16,846 nt of DNA from positions 1 through 16,846 of the forward strand of contig CAZEQL010000024.1 of the NCBI GenBank assembly GCA_964514415.1, read 5' to 3'. Shown here one piece after another: positions 1 to 7,085 of this stretch; the stretch's first letter is position 1, and the number at the start of each line of letters is the position of its first letter. Both the position numbers and the translations under genes were made by a program. Origin of the DNA: CAZEQL01 sp964514415 (lineage in GTDB: Bacteria > Chloroflexota > Dehalococcoidia > GIF9 > AB-539-J10). The notes beneath the pieces are model-generated. The model did no database searches. It was given only the letters and a program-made list of their open reading frames with translations, and was not told where the DNA came from.

Positions 1-73
1 CAGCGGCAATACCGAAATAAATCACGACAGAGATGAGTAAAAATTTAAGGGTCACAAGAAAAATCTTATTCAT
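1..73 (-). CDS. N-terminus of a membrane or secreted protein (cut by window edge)
   Basis: An open frame begins with ATG at 73 and runs off the left edge after 24 codons. It starts MNKIFLVTLKF and continues as an unbroken hydrophobic stretch rich in L, I, V and F after a single early lysine pair (K3, K10). This is the form of a signal peptide or N-terminal membrane anchor. The start is supported by an AGAAGG Shine-Dalgarno eight bases upstream. It reads in the same direction as gyrB but lies 374 bases beyond the gyrB stop, so it is probably a separate unit. The family cannot be named from this fragment. Confidence 0.5.
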   Translation of the reverse strand, partial: MNKIFLVTLKFLLISVVIYFGIAA

Positions 74-281
74 CAGTTATGCCTTCTTGAGTGTTAGGGT
101 TTGAGCGCATTGGTTTTGTTTCCTCACACGAGCCAGTGATGGCGAATGTGCCACATAGCTGTTAATAGACGGCAGAACCGCCGTATATCTCAATAATTAT
201 TGCCGTTTGTAAGATTCTTTGGTAGATTATCAATGTTATACACAAGCGATATCGACTAGTCAAGAGGCAAAAAGGGATAAG

Positions 282-368
282 CCGCCTAGAAAATTACTGG
301 ATCAGGTTCGGGATAACCTTCGCTTGAGGCGCTATTCTGTTTCTCTGACAATGAAGCGTGTGCTTTGA
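282..368 (+). pseudogene. Decayed N-terminal fragment of a tyrosine recombinase (integron/phage integrase type)
   Basis: The frame starting at 282 reads PPRKLLDQVRDNLRLRRYS and then hits TGA at 366-368, with TAG directly after it. The segment KLLDQVRD-x-(I/L)R-x-(K/R)-x-YS is the characteristic beginning of the SAM-like core-binding domain of integron-type and related phage-type integrases. Normally it continues with a Thr-Glu-x-Ala-Tyr...Trp-Ile helix. After YS the resemblance is lost. A +1 frame contains EACALIAW, which may be a shifted and degraded remnant of that helix. There is no in-frame start nearby, and the catalytic Arg-His-Arg-Tyr domain is absent. I take it as a relic of an old mobile element. 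The family resemblance is from memory and rests on about 16 residues. Confidence 0.45.
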
Positions 369-447
369 TAGCATGGAACTTGATTTATCTGGCCTGCACC
401 TACTTCGTGGGGATTGGAGAGAACATAGCGTCCGGGAAGCCTAACGG

Positions 448-2370
448 TTAGATATCCAGATTCCTTACACTTTGAGCGTGGGTTTGGATGAATATTTTGC
501 GAGGTAGAACTTCGTTGCCCATTAGCATGTGGAAAACTTGGTCTGCGGCTATAGCATCCTCTACTTCTACTTTAAGCAAGGTTCTTTTGTCAGGATTCAT
601 AGTCGTCTCCCAAAGCTGTGCAGGGCTCATCTCCCCTAGTCCTTTATATCTTTGAATTTCTAGCTTATTTCCTCCCAGCTCCTTAGTTTTTTCCCCCTTT
701 TCCTGTTCGGAGTACACCCAGAATTGGTGTTTACCAGACTTGATACGGTAAAGGGGCGGTTGAGCAATGAAGAGATGACCTTGGTTAATTAATTCTACCA
801 TATGGCGATAAAAGAAAGTAAGAAGTAGGGTACGAATATGTGAACCATCAATGTCAGCATCGGTCATAATGATTACTTTGTGGTAGCGAAGCCTGGAAAT
901 ATCAAATTGCTCGTCGGCATTTGCCTTTAGCGCTGTGATAATGGCTCTTAATTCTTCGTGCTCTATAATCTTGTCTTTAGTAGCTTTCTCCACGTTAAGG
1001 ATCTTGCCTCTTAAAGGGAGAATGGCTTGAAAACGCCGATCTCGCCCTTGTTTAGCCGAACCGCCTGCTGAATCACCTTCAACTAAGTAAAGCTCACACG
1101 ATGCTGGCTCTTTGTCGGCACAATCGGCTAGTTTCCCAGGTAGTGTTGATGTTTCGAAGCCAATCTTTTTAAAGACAAGCTCACGAGCCTTACGTGCCGC
1201 CTCTCTGGCCTTGGATGCGACGAGGCATTTCTCTATAATCGCCTTTGCTGCGTCCGGATGTTGCTCCAGATATAGGGACAGGCCGTTCGCCACTACAGAT
1301 TCAACCTGACTTTTTACCTCCGGATTCCCCAGCTTTGCCTTAGTTTGCCCTTCAAATTGGGGTTGGGGCAGTTTTACACTGATGACAGATACTGACCCTT
1401 CGCGTACGTCATCACCTGTTAGGTTAGGTTCGGTATCCTTTATAAGTTTACTGGTTCGGGCGTAGTCATTAAGGACGCGGGTTAATGCTGAACGAAAGCC
1501 AGTAAGATGGCTACCTCCGTCTCTAGTGTTGACGCAGTTAGCGAAGGAGAAACTGGATTCTGTGAAACTGTCCTTATATTGTAGGGCTACTTCAATCATA
1601 GTGCTGTCTGTCATGGTTGAAAAATAAATAGGGTGTGGGTGGATGACTGCTCTATTTTTGTTCAATCGGCGAACAAAACTAGCTATGCCCCCTTCGAAAT
1701 AGAAAGTTCCCTCTTGCTCGTTCCTCGCATCTCTAAAAGCTATTTCTATTCCCTTATTCAGGTAAGCCAACTCCTTTAGTCGCTGGGAAACTGTATCGAA
1801 ATCGTAGTCAAGGTCTTCAAAAATTTCCGTATCAGCAAGGAAAGTAATTAAAGTGCCTGTATTCTGGGCATCACCAATAACTTCTATGTCTCCTTGAGGA
1901 AAACCTCGCCGATATTCTTGACGGTAAAGTTTTCCCTGCCGTTTAATTTCGACTTTGAGCCAGGTGGATAGGGCATTTACCACTGAAGCACCAACGCCAT
2001 GTAAGCCGCTAGAGATGCTGTAGACATGCCCCCCGAACTTGGCTCCGGCGTGCAAGTGAGTCATTACTGCTTGTAGGGCTGTGATATCCTGTCCTGGGAT
2101 AATATCAGTAGGGATGCCTCGCCCATTGTCAATCACAGTGACGCTGTTATCCTTATGGATTGTTATCTCAACTTGGTCACAGAAGCCGGCCATAGCTTCA
2201 TCTATGCTGTTATAGACTATCTCGTAGAGAAGTTGGTGTAATCCGTGCCGGTCAGTACCTCCGATATACATTCCGGGCCGTAAACGTACGGCTTTGATTT
2301 CATCCAAAATTTGAATATCTTGAGCGGTATATTCGTTATTTAATCCATTGTTCATCTCTGTTTGCAACAT
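448..2370 (-). CDS. gyrB: DNA gyrase subunit B
   Basis: ATPase subunit of DNA gyrase, which drives negative supercoiling with GyrA. The 640 residues match the short GyrB form without the large enterobacterial insertion. The GHKL ATPase fold is clear: E50 and N54 in YEIVYNSIDEA, D81 in DNGRGIP, and the glycine-rich lid GLHGVGASVVNA at 122-133. QTKAKLGN at 342-349 carries the transducer lysine. The TOPRIM domain shows EGDSAGGSA at 431-439, PLRGKILNVEK at 452-462 and the metal site DADIDG at 504-509. QRYKGLGEM follows at 573-581. ParE is the alternative, but the GyrB-like C-terminus ending in NLDI and the single copy next to hisS favour GyrB. The ATG at 2370 has only a weak GAGATG upstream. A second ATG five codons in (2355) is equally possible. 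Confidence 0.96.
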   Translation of the reverse strand: MLQTEMNNGLNNEYTAQDIQILDEIKAVRLRPGMYIGGTDRHGLHQLLYEIVYNSIDEAMAGFCDQVEITIHKDNSVTVIDNGRGIPTDIIPGQDITALQAVMTHLHAGAKFGGHVYSISSGLHGVGASVVNALSTWLKVEIKRQGKLYRQEYRRGFPQGDIEVIGDAQNTGTLITFLADTEIFEDLDYDFDTVSQRLKELAYLNKGIEIAFRDARNEQEGTFYFEGGIASFVRRLNKNRAVIHPHPIYFSTMTDSTMIEVALQYKDSFTESSFSFANCVNTRDGGSHLTGFRSALTRVLNDYARTSKLIKDTEPNLTGDDVREGSVSVISVKLPQPQFEGQTKAKLGNPEVKSQVESVVANGLSLYLEQHPDAAKAIIEKCLVASKAREAARKARELVFKKIGFETSTLPGKLADCADKEPASCELYLVEGDSAGGSAKQGRDRRFQAILPLRGKILNVEKATKDKIIEHEELRAIITALKANADEQFDISRLRYHKVIIMTDADIDGSHIRTLLLTFFYRHMVELINQGHLFIAQPPLYRIKSGKHQFWVYSEQEKGEKTKELGGNKLEIQRYKGLGEMSPAQLWETTMNPDKRTLLKVEVEDAIAADQVFHMLMGNEVLPRKIFIQTHAQSVRNLDI

Positions 2371-2483
2371 AATTAATTCATCTCATGGTGAAAGCATTTT
2401 AGTGGAATGAGAATTGCCAAGTAATTGCGGGGGAGAGGGTAAATTTTTTCTTGGTATTAATAGTAGCTAAGGGCATCATCGTT

Positions 2484-2492
2484 ATTATAGCA
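2484..2492 (-). promoter_or_regulatory. Extended -10 promoter for gyrB
   Basis: On the minus strand the intergenic gap reads TGCTATAAT, a perfect extended -10 element (TG-n-TATAAT). No good -35 hexamer lies 16-18 bases upstream, which is usual for extended -10 promoters. The predicted start near 2477 would leave a leader of about 107 nt before gyrB, so gyrB can be transcribed apart from hisS. Confidence 0.55.
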
Positions 2493-2521
2493 TAACTGGA
2501 GAAAGGAGACATATTCCGATG

Positions 2522-3787
2522 TTATTCGAGTGTTTGATTCTGTTTAAGTGTTGTGACTATTTCGGCTTGGGGGATGCTTCTCTGTTCTCCGTTCTTCATA
2601 TCGCGTAATACTACAATTTGGTTTTCAATTTCTGCTTTACCTATGATGATGGTATAATTGGTGCTAAGAGCGTTAGCTTGCCTTAATTGTGCTTTCAAAC
2701 TTTTGTCACCTACCGCTTGAATCACAGCAATTCCAGCTTTTCGTAACTTAGAGACTAGCCTTATTGCTTCAATCTTTGCCTTATCTCCAAGAGAGGCAAC
2801 AAAAACACTAGGTGCAGACAAAGGGGGGACAGTTATTTGCTGTCTTTTTAAATTTAGTATCAGTCTTTCTATACCGGCAGCAAAACCAACTGCGGGAGTT
2901 GGTTTTGCTCCTAATTGTTCGATGAGGTTATCGTAGCGACCGCCTCCACCACATGCGCTTTGTCCTCCTCCCTTTTGAGGTTCAACCTCAAACACGGTTC
3001 TGGTGTAGTAATCCAAACCACGTACCAGTTTGTGGTTTAATTGGAAAGGAATTCCCAGTGTCACTAAGTATCTTTGAACGTTTTGGAAATGTGCTTGGCA
3101 TTCGGCGCACAAATAATCCGTGATTTTTGGTACTGTTTCAGCTATTTTCTGGCAAGAGGCTTTTTTGCAATCAAGTAGGCGTAAGGGGTTCTTGGCTAAC
3201 CGAACTTTACAGTCGGGACAAAGTTGCTCCGTATATTTGGAGTAGTGTTGTTTTAGCACTTCTATATACTTAGGTTGGCAAAGCTTACATCCAATGCTAT
3301 TAAGCTGGATGGAAAATTCAGAAAGGCCCAGAGAAAGGAAAAATTGCCATGCCAGTTCGATGACCTCAACATCGAGAATTGGGTCAGCCTCGCCTATAGC
3401 CTCAAAGCCAAACTGGTGATGTTGGCGATAGCGCCCAGCTTGTGGGCGCTCATATCTGAAAGCAGGTCCAATATAATAAAACCTTACGGGTTGAGCGGAG
3501 TTGAATAATCCATGCTCCAGATAAGCCCGGCAAACCGGGGCTGTCCCCTCTGCCCTTAAAGCTAGTTTTTGTCCACTTCTATCTTTGAAGATGTACATTT
3601 CCTTGTCAATGATATCTGTCCCTCCAGCCACAGTGCGAGAGAACAATTGTGCGTCTTCGAATATCGGCGTACGCAAGAGGCGATAGCCATAAAGCTGGCA
3701 CAAAGAAGCAGCCTTTTCCTCTACGTATTTCCAGTAGACTTGCTCTTGTGGCAAAATATCGAATGTGCCCCGAGGCGCTTTATACAA
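2522..3787 (-). CDS. hisS: Histidine--tRNA ligase
   Basis: Class II aminoacyl-tRNA synthetase that charges tRNA-His in the cytoplasm. Its 421 residues are the usual bacterial length. Motif 2 is FRYERPQAGRYRQHHQFGFE at 110-129. The histidine-specific motifs are LVRGLDYYTRTVFE at 254-267 and the glycine-rich GGGGRYDNLIE at 280-290. Motif 3 is AVGFAAGIERLIL at 299-311, and the anticodon-binding domain follows from about 325. The insertion domain carries four cysteine pairs (C167/C170, C190/C193, C207/C212, C227/C230) that could bind zinc. The start is TTG at 3787, supported by a GGGAGGG Shine-Dalgarno five to six bases upstream, with no better ATG nearby. It diverges from rel across about 100 bases and is followed on the same strand by gyrB. 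Confidence 0.96.
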   Translation of the reverse strand: MYKAPRGTFDILPQEQVYWKYVEEKAASLCQLYGYRLLRTPIFEDAQLFSRTVAGGTDIIDKEMYIFKDRSGQKLALRAEGTAPVCRAYLEHGLFNSAQPVRFYYIGPAFRYERPQAGRYRQHHQFGFEAIGEADPILDVEVIELAWQFFLSLGLSEFSIQLNSIGCKLCQPKYIEVLKQHYSKYTEQLCPDCKVRLAKNPLRLLDCKKASCQKIAETVPKITDYLCAECQAHFQNVQRYLVTLGIPFQLNHKLVRGLDYYTRTVFEVEPQKGGGQSACGGGGRYDNLIEQLGAKPTPAVGFAAGIERLILNLKRQQITVPPLSAPSVFVASLGDKAKIEAIRLVSKLRKAGIAVIQAVGDKSLKAQLRQANALSTNYTIIIGKAEIENQIVVLRDMKNGEQRSIPQAEIVTTLKQNQTLE

Positions 3788-3821
3788 AGAAGCCCTCCCT
3801 TCTCAACATGTTTTGGTTTTC

Positions 3822-3830
3822 AGTTTACCA
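3822..3830 (-). promoter_or_regulatory. Possible extended -10 promoter for hisS
   Basis: The minus strand reads TGGTAAACT, a TG-n plus a four-of-six -10 hexamer, about 35 bases before the hisS TTG. No convincing -35 is visible. The position is right for a short leader, but the match is modest. Confidence 0.3.
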
Positions 3831-3842
3831 CATTTGATTGAT

Positions 3843-3871
3843 TTGCTTTACTTTTATTGCTGCGTTATTAT
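3843..3871 (+). promoter_or_regulatory. Possible promoter for rel
   Basis: TTGCTT and TATTAT are separated by 17 bases. The -10 matches the consensus at five of six positions, but the -35 only at the TTG. Transcription would begin near 3878, only about six bases before the ATG at 3884. If real, the rel mRNA would be almost leaderless, and the in-frame TTG at 3857 could not be the start. Confidence 0.3.
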
Positions 3872-3883
3872 GGAATTAATCAC

Positions 3884-6049
3884 ATGAACGTTAATTCGCT
3901 TGTAGCAAAGGCCAGTGAATATCTACCCGATGATGGGGTAGAGTTGATTAAGGCTGCTTACGAATTTGCTTCGCGAGCACACCAGGGGCAAGTGCGAAAA
4001 TCGGGGAAGCCTTATTTAGAGCACCCTCTGCATGTAGCCACAACCTTGGCTGACCTTCGACTTGATACTGATACTTTAGCTGCTGCCTTGCTACATGATG
4101 TTTCTGAGGATTGTGGTATATCACTGGATGAAATTAAGGCTAACTTTGGCCCCCGGGTAACTAAATTGGTTGGTGGGGTTACTAAGCTGAACAAAATCAC
4201 AAGCCGAACTGAAGAAGGGGAGACGAGGTCAAAGGTTCAGGCTGAGAATTTACGCAAAATGCTCATAGCTACGGCGGAAGACTTACGTGTAGTTTTTATT
4301 AAACTAGCTGATAGGTTACATAATATGCGCACGCTAGGGGCTTTACCCTTAGAGAGACGCAGAGCAATTGCTCAGGAGACACTAGAGATATACGCGCCCC
4401 TGGCACACCGTTTAGGTATATGGAAAATAAAATGGCAATTGGAGGATCTAGCTTTTCGTTATCTGGAGCCACAGCAGTATCGGCGACTTGCTAACTTAGT
4501 AGCTGGAAGGCGAGCAGAAAGGGAAAGCTTTGTAATTGAGGTTAGTCAAATGCTAAGTCAAGAGTTACGCAAAGCTGGTATAAAGGCTAAGGTTTTTGGT
4601 AGGCCGAAACATATTTACAGTATCTACCGAAAGATAGACAAGTACGCTATGCTGGGCAAGGATTTTGGCGATATTCATGACCTTTTTGCCTTGCGTGTAT
4701 TAGTAGACTCGGTTTCGGACTGTTATAAAGCGTTAGGGACGATTCACAATTGTTGGCATCCTATACCTGAAGAATTTGATGATTTTATTGCCAACCCCAA
4801 GGATAATGGTTATCAATCCCTGCATACCACAGTGATGTGCCAAGGCACAACTCCGATGGAAATACAAATTCGAACTCATGATATGCACCGAGTCGATGAC
4901 TATGGGATAGCTGCTCACTGGCGTTACAAGGAAGGCAAAGAGAGAGAGGCGCCTTTTGACACTGAAATGTCTTGGCTACGTGAGCTTGGTGAGTTGCGGG
5001 AAGAGCTTGATAGTGAAGAGTTTGTAGAATCTGTTAAAACTGATATCCTCACAGATAGGGTATTTGTCTATACTCCCAAAGGCGAGATAAAGGATTTGCC
5101 TAAGGGTGCTACTCCCCTTGATTTTGCTTTCCGAATTCATACAGACATGGGCTACCGTTGTATTGGGGCAAAAGTGAATGGACAACTGAGGCATTTGAGT
5201 TACACCCTTAAGAATGGCGATGTGGTGGAGATTATAGCTGGCAAAGTAAACAAAGGTCCCAGTCTGGATTGGCTTAATCTTGAGCTTGGCTATGTTAAAA
5301 CATCTCATGCGCGTGGAAAGATTCGACAATGGTTCAAAAAACAGGAGCGAAGCCAGTGCGTGGAGCGGGGTAAGCATCTTTGGGATAAGGAACTTAAACG
5401 TTTAGGCGTCAGCCCGTCTAGCGTTGATGAAATAGCGGGTCTGTGTGATTATAAGAATTCGGATGATTTTTTGGCTGCTCTCGGATGTGGTAGTATCACC
5501 CCTTCTCAAGTGGCGCTTAAATTAAGTGCTGAATCTGAACAGCCTCACGAAATGATTGGGATTTTACCTCCTCGGAAAATTAGCCCTGTAAGCATTAAGG
5601 TATTGGGTGTAGGTGATTTACTTACTCGTTTGGCTAATTGTTGCCATCCCTTGCCTGGGGATGAGATTATTGGTTATATTACTCAAGGTCGAGGTATTAC
5701 TGTGCATCGTAGGGATTGTATCAATATTATCAATGAAGCAGAAGTGGAAAGATTGGTTGAGGTGGGTTGGGGTGAAGTGGAGCAAGTATACCCTACAACT
5801 ATCCAGGTCGATGCTTGGGATAGAGTTGGTCTTGTTAGGGACATTAGTGTTATCATAGCTGAGGAAGGGGTAAATCTTAATGAGGTTAATGTAACTAATC
5901 GTAACGATAGTGTTACCTCACTGGTTTTCACTTTGGAAGTAAAAAGTACAGCTCAGCTAACTAAAATAATATCTAGGATCTACTCGGTGTGGAATGTAAT
6001 AACCGTAATTAGGAAAGGAGAAATAGATGCCAGAGAGAAAATCAATTAA
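3884..6049 (+). CDS. rel: Bifunctional (p)ppGpp synthetase/hydrolase (Rel/SpoT family)
   Basis: Makes and degrades the alarmone (p)ppGpp. Numbering is from ATG 3884 (721 residues). The HD hydrolase domain has the HDVSED signature at 71-76 and ADRLHNMRTL at 142-151, so hydrolase activity should be intact. The synthetase domain has GRPKHIYSIYRK at 239-250, the G-loop GYQSLHTTV at 309-317 and catalytic Glu326 in MEIQIRT. At 297-300 it reads EFDD, the motif typical of synthetase-only RelA, where bifunctional enzymes usually have RxKD. TGS follows at about 391-451, then a zinc-finger-like domain (CCHPLPGD at 586-593, C612) and an ACT domain from about 640. An in-frame TTG at 3857 would add nine residues but has no Shine-Dalgarno. 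The ribosome site at the ATG is weak too. The 3' end overlaps rpsT by 23 bases. Confidence 0.94.
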   Translation: MNVNSLVAKASEYLPDDGVELIKAAYEFASRAHQGQVRKSGKPYLEHPLHVATTLADLRLDTDTLAAALLHDVSEDCGISLDEIKANFGPRVTKLVGGVTKLNKITSRTEEGETRSKVQAENLRKMLIATAEDLRVVFIKLADRLHNMRTLGALPLERRRAIAQETLEIYAPLAHRLGIWKIKWQLEDLAFRYLEPQQYRRLANLVAGRRAERESFVIEVSQMLSQELRKAGIKAKVFGRPKHIYSIYRKIDKYAMLGKDFGDIHDLFALRVLVDSVSDCYKALGTIHNCWHPIPEEFDDFIANPKDNGYQSLHTTVMCQGTTPMEIQIRTHDMHRVDDYGIAAHWRYKEGKEREAPFDTEMSWLRELGELREELDSEEFVESVKTDILTDRVFVYTPKGEIKDLPKGATPLDFAFRIHTDMGYRCIGAKVNGQLRHLSYTLKNGDVVEIIAGKVNKGPSLDWLNLELGYVKTSHARGKIRQWFKKQERSQCVERGKHLWDKELKRLGVSPSSVDEIAGLCDYKNSDDFLAALGCGSITPSQVALKLSAESEQPHEMIGILPPRKISPVSIKVLGVGDLLTRLANCCHPLPGDEIIGYITQGRGITVHRRDCINIINEAEVERLVEVGWGEVEQVYPTTIQVDAWDRVGLVRDISVIIAEEGVNLNEVNVTNRNDSVTSLVFTLEVKSTAQLTKIISRIYSVWNVITVIRKGEIDAREKIN

Positions 6050-6347
6050 CAAAGTAGCGAGGTCAGCAGAAAGGAAAAGATTGCGGAATCGCTCAGTACA
6101 AAGTGCGGTTAAGACGCGTATAACTAAAGCGGAGAAGCTTATTGTCCAGAGAGGAGATTCAGCACAAGAGGAAGTTGTAGCAGCTATAAGTAGCATAGAT
6201 AAAGTGGTAAACAAAGGAATTTTTCATCAGAATAAAGGCGCCAGACTCAAATCGCGGCTGATGAAGAAGTTGAATCTCGTCGTTGCGAGCCCAAGCCTTG
6301 GGTGTAGCGAAGGGGAAGCGAAGCAATCTCAAGAGAGCGAGGGGTAA
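6027..6347 (+). CDS. rpsT: Small ribosomal subunit protein S20 with repeat-encoded tail
   Basis: S20 binds 16S rRNA in the small subunit. The lysine/arginine-rich helical body is recognisable: SINKVARSAERKRLRNRSV near 6-24, SAVKTRITKA at 26-35, and the C-terminal block GIFHQNKGARLKSRLMKKLN at 64-83. The family usually ends about here, at 85-90 residues. This protein runs to 106 with an uncharged-to-acidic tail unlike S20. Residues 85-101 are translated from a short palindromic repeat. The ATG at 6027 lies inside rel and has a strong AGGAAAGGAG Shine-Dalgarno at 6011-6020, six bases away. The stop is eight bases before lexA, so rel, rpsT and lexA look co-transcribed. Confidence 0.9.
   Translation: MPERKSINKVARSAERKRLRNRSVQSAVKTRITKAEKLIVQRGDSAQEEVVAAISSIDKVVNKGIFHQNKGARLKSRLMKKLNLVVASPSLGCSEGEAKQSQESEG
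6279..6330 (+). repeat. REP-like palindromic repeat inside the 3' end of rpsT
   Basis: A 52-base unit begins GTCGTTGCGAG and ends GAAGCAATCTC. Its two ends share an inverted TTGC/GCAA core, and the centre is the palindrome CCCAAGCCTTGGG at 6290-6302. I recall similar GTCATTGCGAG...GAAGCAATCTC units being dispersed in intergenic DNA of Chloroflexota and other bacteria. Here the unit begins exactly at codon 85 of rpsT and stays open. No second copy of this family occurs in the window, so its dispersal has to be shown from the genome. Confidence 0.6.
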
Positions 6348-6357
6348 GAATATTCTT
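6346..6357. promoter_or_regulatory. 12-base perfect palindrome at the lexA start
   Basis: AAGAATATTCTT is a perfect palindrome spanning the rpsT stop and the lexA TTG codon. It could be an operator for LexA autoregulation or a small translational hairpin. AT-rich 12-mers do arise by chance, and the known GAAC-n4-GTTC type LexA box is not present here. Confidence 0.25.
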
Positions 6358-7000
6358 GGTTGCCAAGTCACTTTCTTCAAAGCAGGAGCATATCATCAGC
6401 TTTATCACTGATTTTTTGCGTGATAAAGGTTATCCTCCCAGTATCAGGGACATTGCCGTTGGATGTGGAATAAGTTCTACCTCGGTAGTATCTTATAACC
6501 TAAATAAACTAGAGGAAGCAGGACATATCCGCCGTCATAGTGATATCTCTCGGGGGATTGAGTTCTTGAACAGGAGGCAAAAGGATGGGAAGCTTGTTTA
6601 TATTCCTATAGTAGGAGAGATAGCTGCTGGTGAACCTATTCCGGTGCCTGCTTCCGATAGCGGGAATGTTATTTCCGTCGAGGGATTGGAAGTGAGCGAG
6701 GAATTAATACGCGGCAGGGAAAACATTTATGCTCTTCGAGTGAAGGGTGACTCCATGCTGGATGCCTTGATAGGGGATGGGGACATAGTATTAATGGACT
6801 ATGTGAATAGTGCTGAGAATGGCGATACGGTAGCGGTTTGGCTTAAGAAGGAACAGGAGGTTACACTCAAAAAGCTTTTTACTGAGCCGAAGCGTATTCG
6901 CCTGGAGTCGGCAAATAGCCAGATGAAACCCATTTATACTACTCCAGATAATGTTGAGATTCAAGGAAGGGTGGTTGCTGTAATTCGGCGTATGCCCTAA
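6356..7000 (+). CDS. lexA: LexA repressor, SOS regulator
   Basis: Repressor of the SOS regulon, inactivated by RecA-stimulated self-cleavage. The 214 residues have the standard two-part layout. A winged helix-turn-helix occupies 1-65, with PSIRDIAVGCGISSTSVVSYNL at its core (28-49). The S24 peptidase domain shows the Ala91-Gly92 cleavage site in GEIAAGEP, nucleophile Ser133 in KGDSM and general base Lys172 in EVTLKKL. All the residues needed for self-cleavage are present. The start is TTG at 6356, and GAGGGG about 11 bases upstream, lying in the rpsT tail, is the likely ribosome site. No ATG fits the known N-terminus better. It is the third gene of a probable rel-rpsT-lexA transcript. dinB, a typical LexA target, lies about 3 kb downstream on the other strand. 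Confidence 0.94.
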   Translation: MVAKSLSSKQEHIISFITDFLRDKGYPPSIRDIAVGCGISSTSVVSYNLNKLEEAGHIRRHSDISRGIEFLNRRQKDGKLVYIPIVGEIAAGEPIPVPASDSGNVISVEGLEVSEELIRGRENIYALRVKGDSMLDALIGDGDIVLMDYVNSAENGDTVAVWLKKEQEVTLKKLFTEPKRIRLESANSQMKPIYTTPDNVEIQGRVVAVIRRMP

Positions 7001-7010
7001 TAGATAAACA

Positions 7011-7050
7011 CTAAGTACTAATATCTAAATCCTAAACGTTTGGGATTTGG
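7011..7050. repeat. Four tandem heptamers merging into a 26-base inverted repeat
   Basis: Positions 7011-7038 are four successive seven-base units of form CTAAnnn: CTAAGTA, CTAATAT, CTAAATC and CTAAACG. The last two are also the left arm (7025-7037) of an inverted repeat whose right arm is 7038-7050. The arms pair at 11 of 13 positions, and the other two are T-G wobbles. Related reverse-orientation pieces (GTTTAGG, GTTTAAA) continue to 7081. It fills the gap between lexA and the aldolase gene. It may be a terminator-like hairpin for the rel-rpsT-lexA unit or a small mobile repeat. Confidence 0.5.
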
Positions 7051-7085
7051 GTTGTTGAAGTTGTTTAGGAAGTGGAGTTTAAAAT

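Noticed and set aside
171..184. Small hairpin ACGGC...GCCGT in the left gap
   Set aside because: Only five pairs, no T-run and far from any gene end; likely chance.
3857..3883. Upstream TTG start for rel, adding nine residues
   Set aside because: No Shine-Dalgarno precedes it, and a possible -10 element lies within this stretch. ATG 3884 fits the family N-terminus.
4976..5377. 133-codon minus-strand frame inside rel
   Set aside because: Antisense to a well-conserved Rel coding region, and its predicted protein shows no family features.
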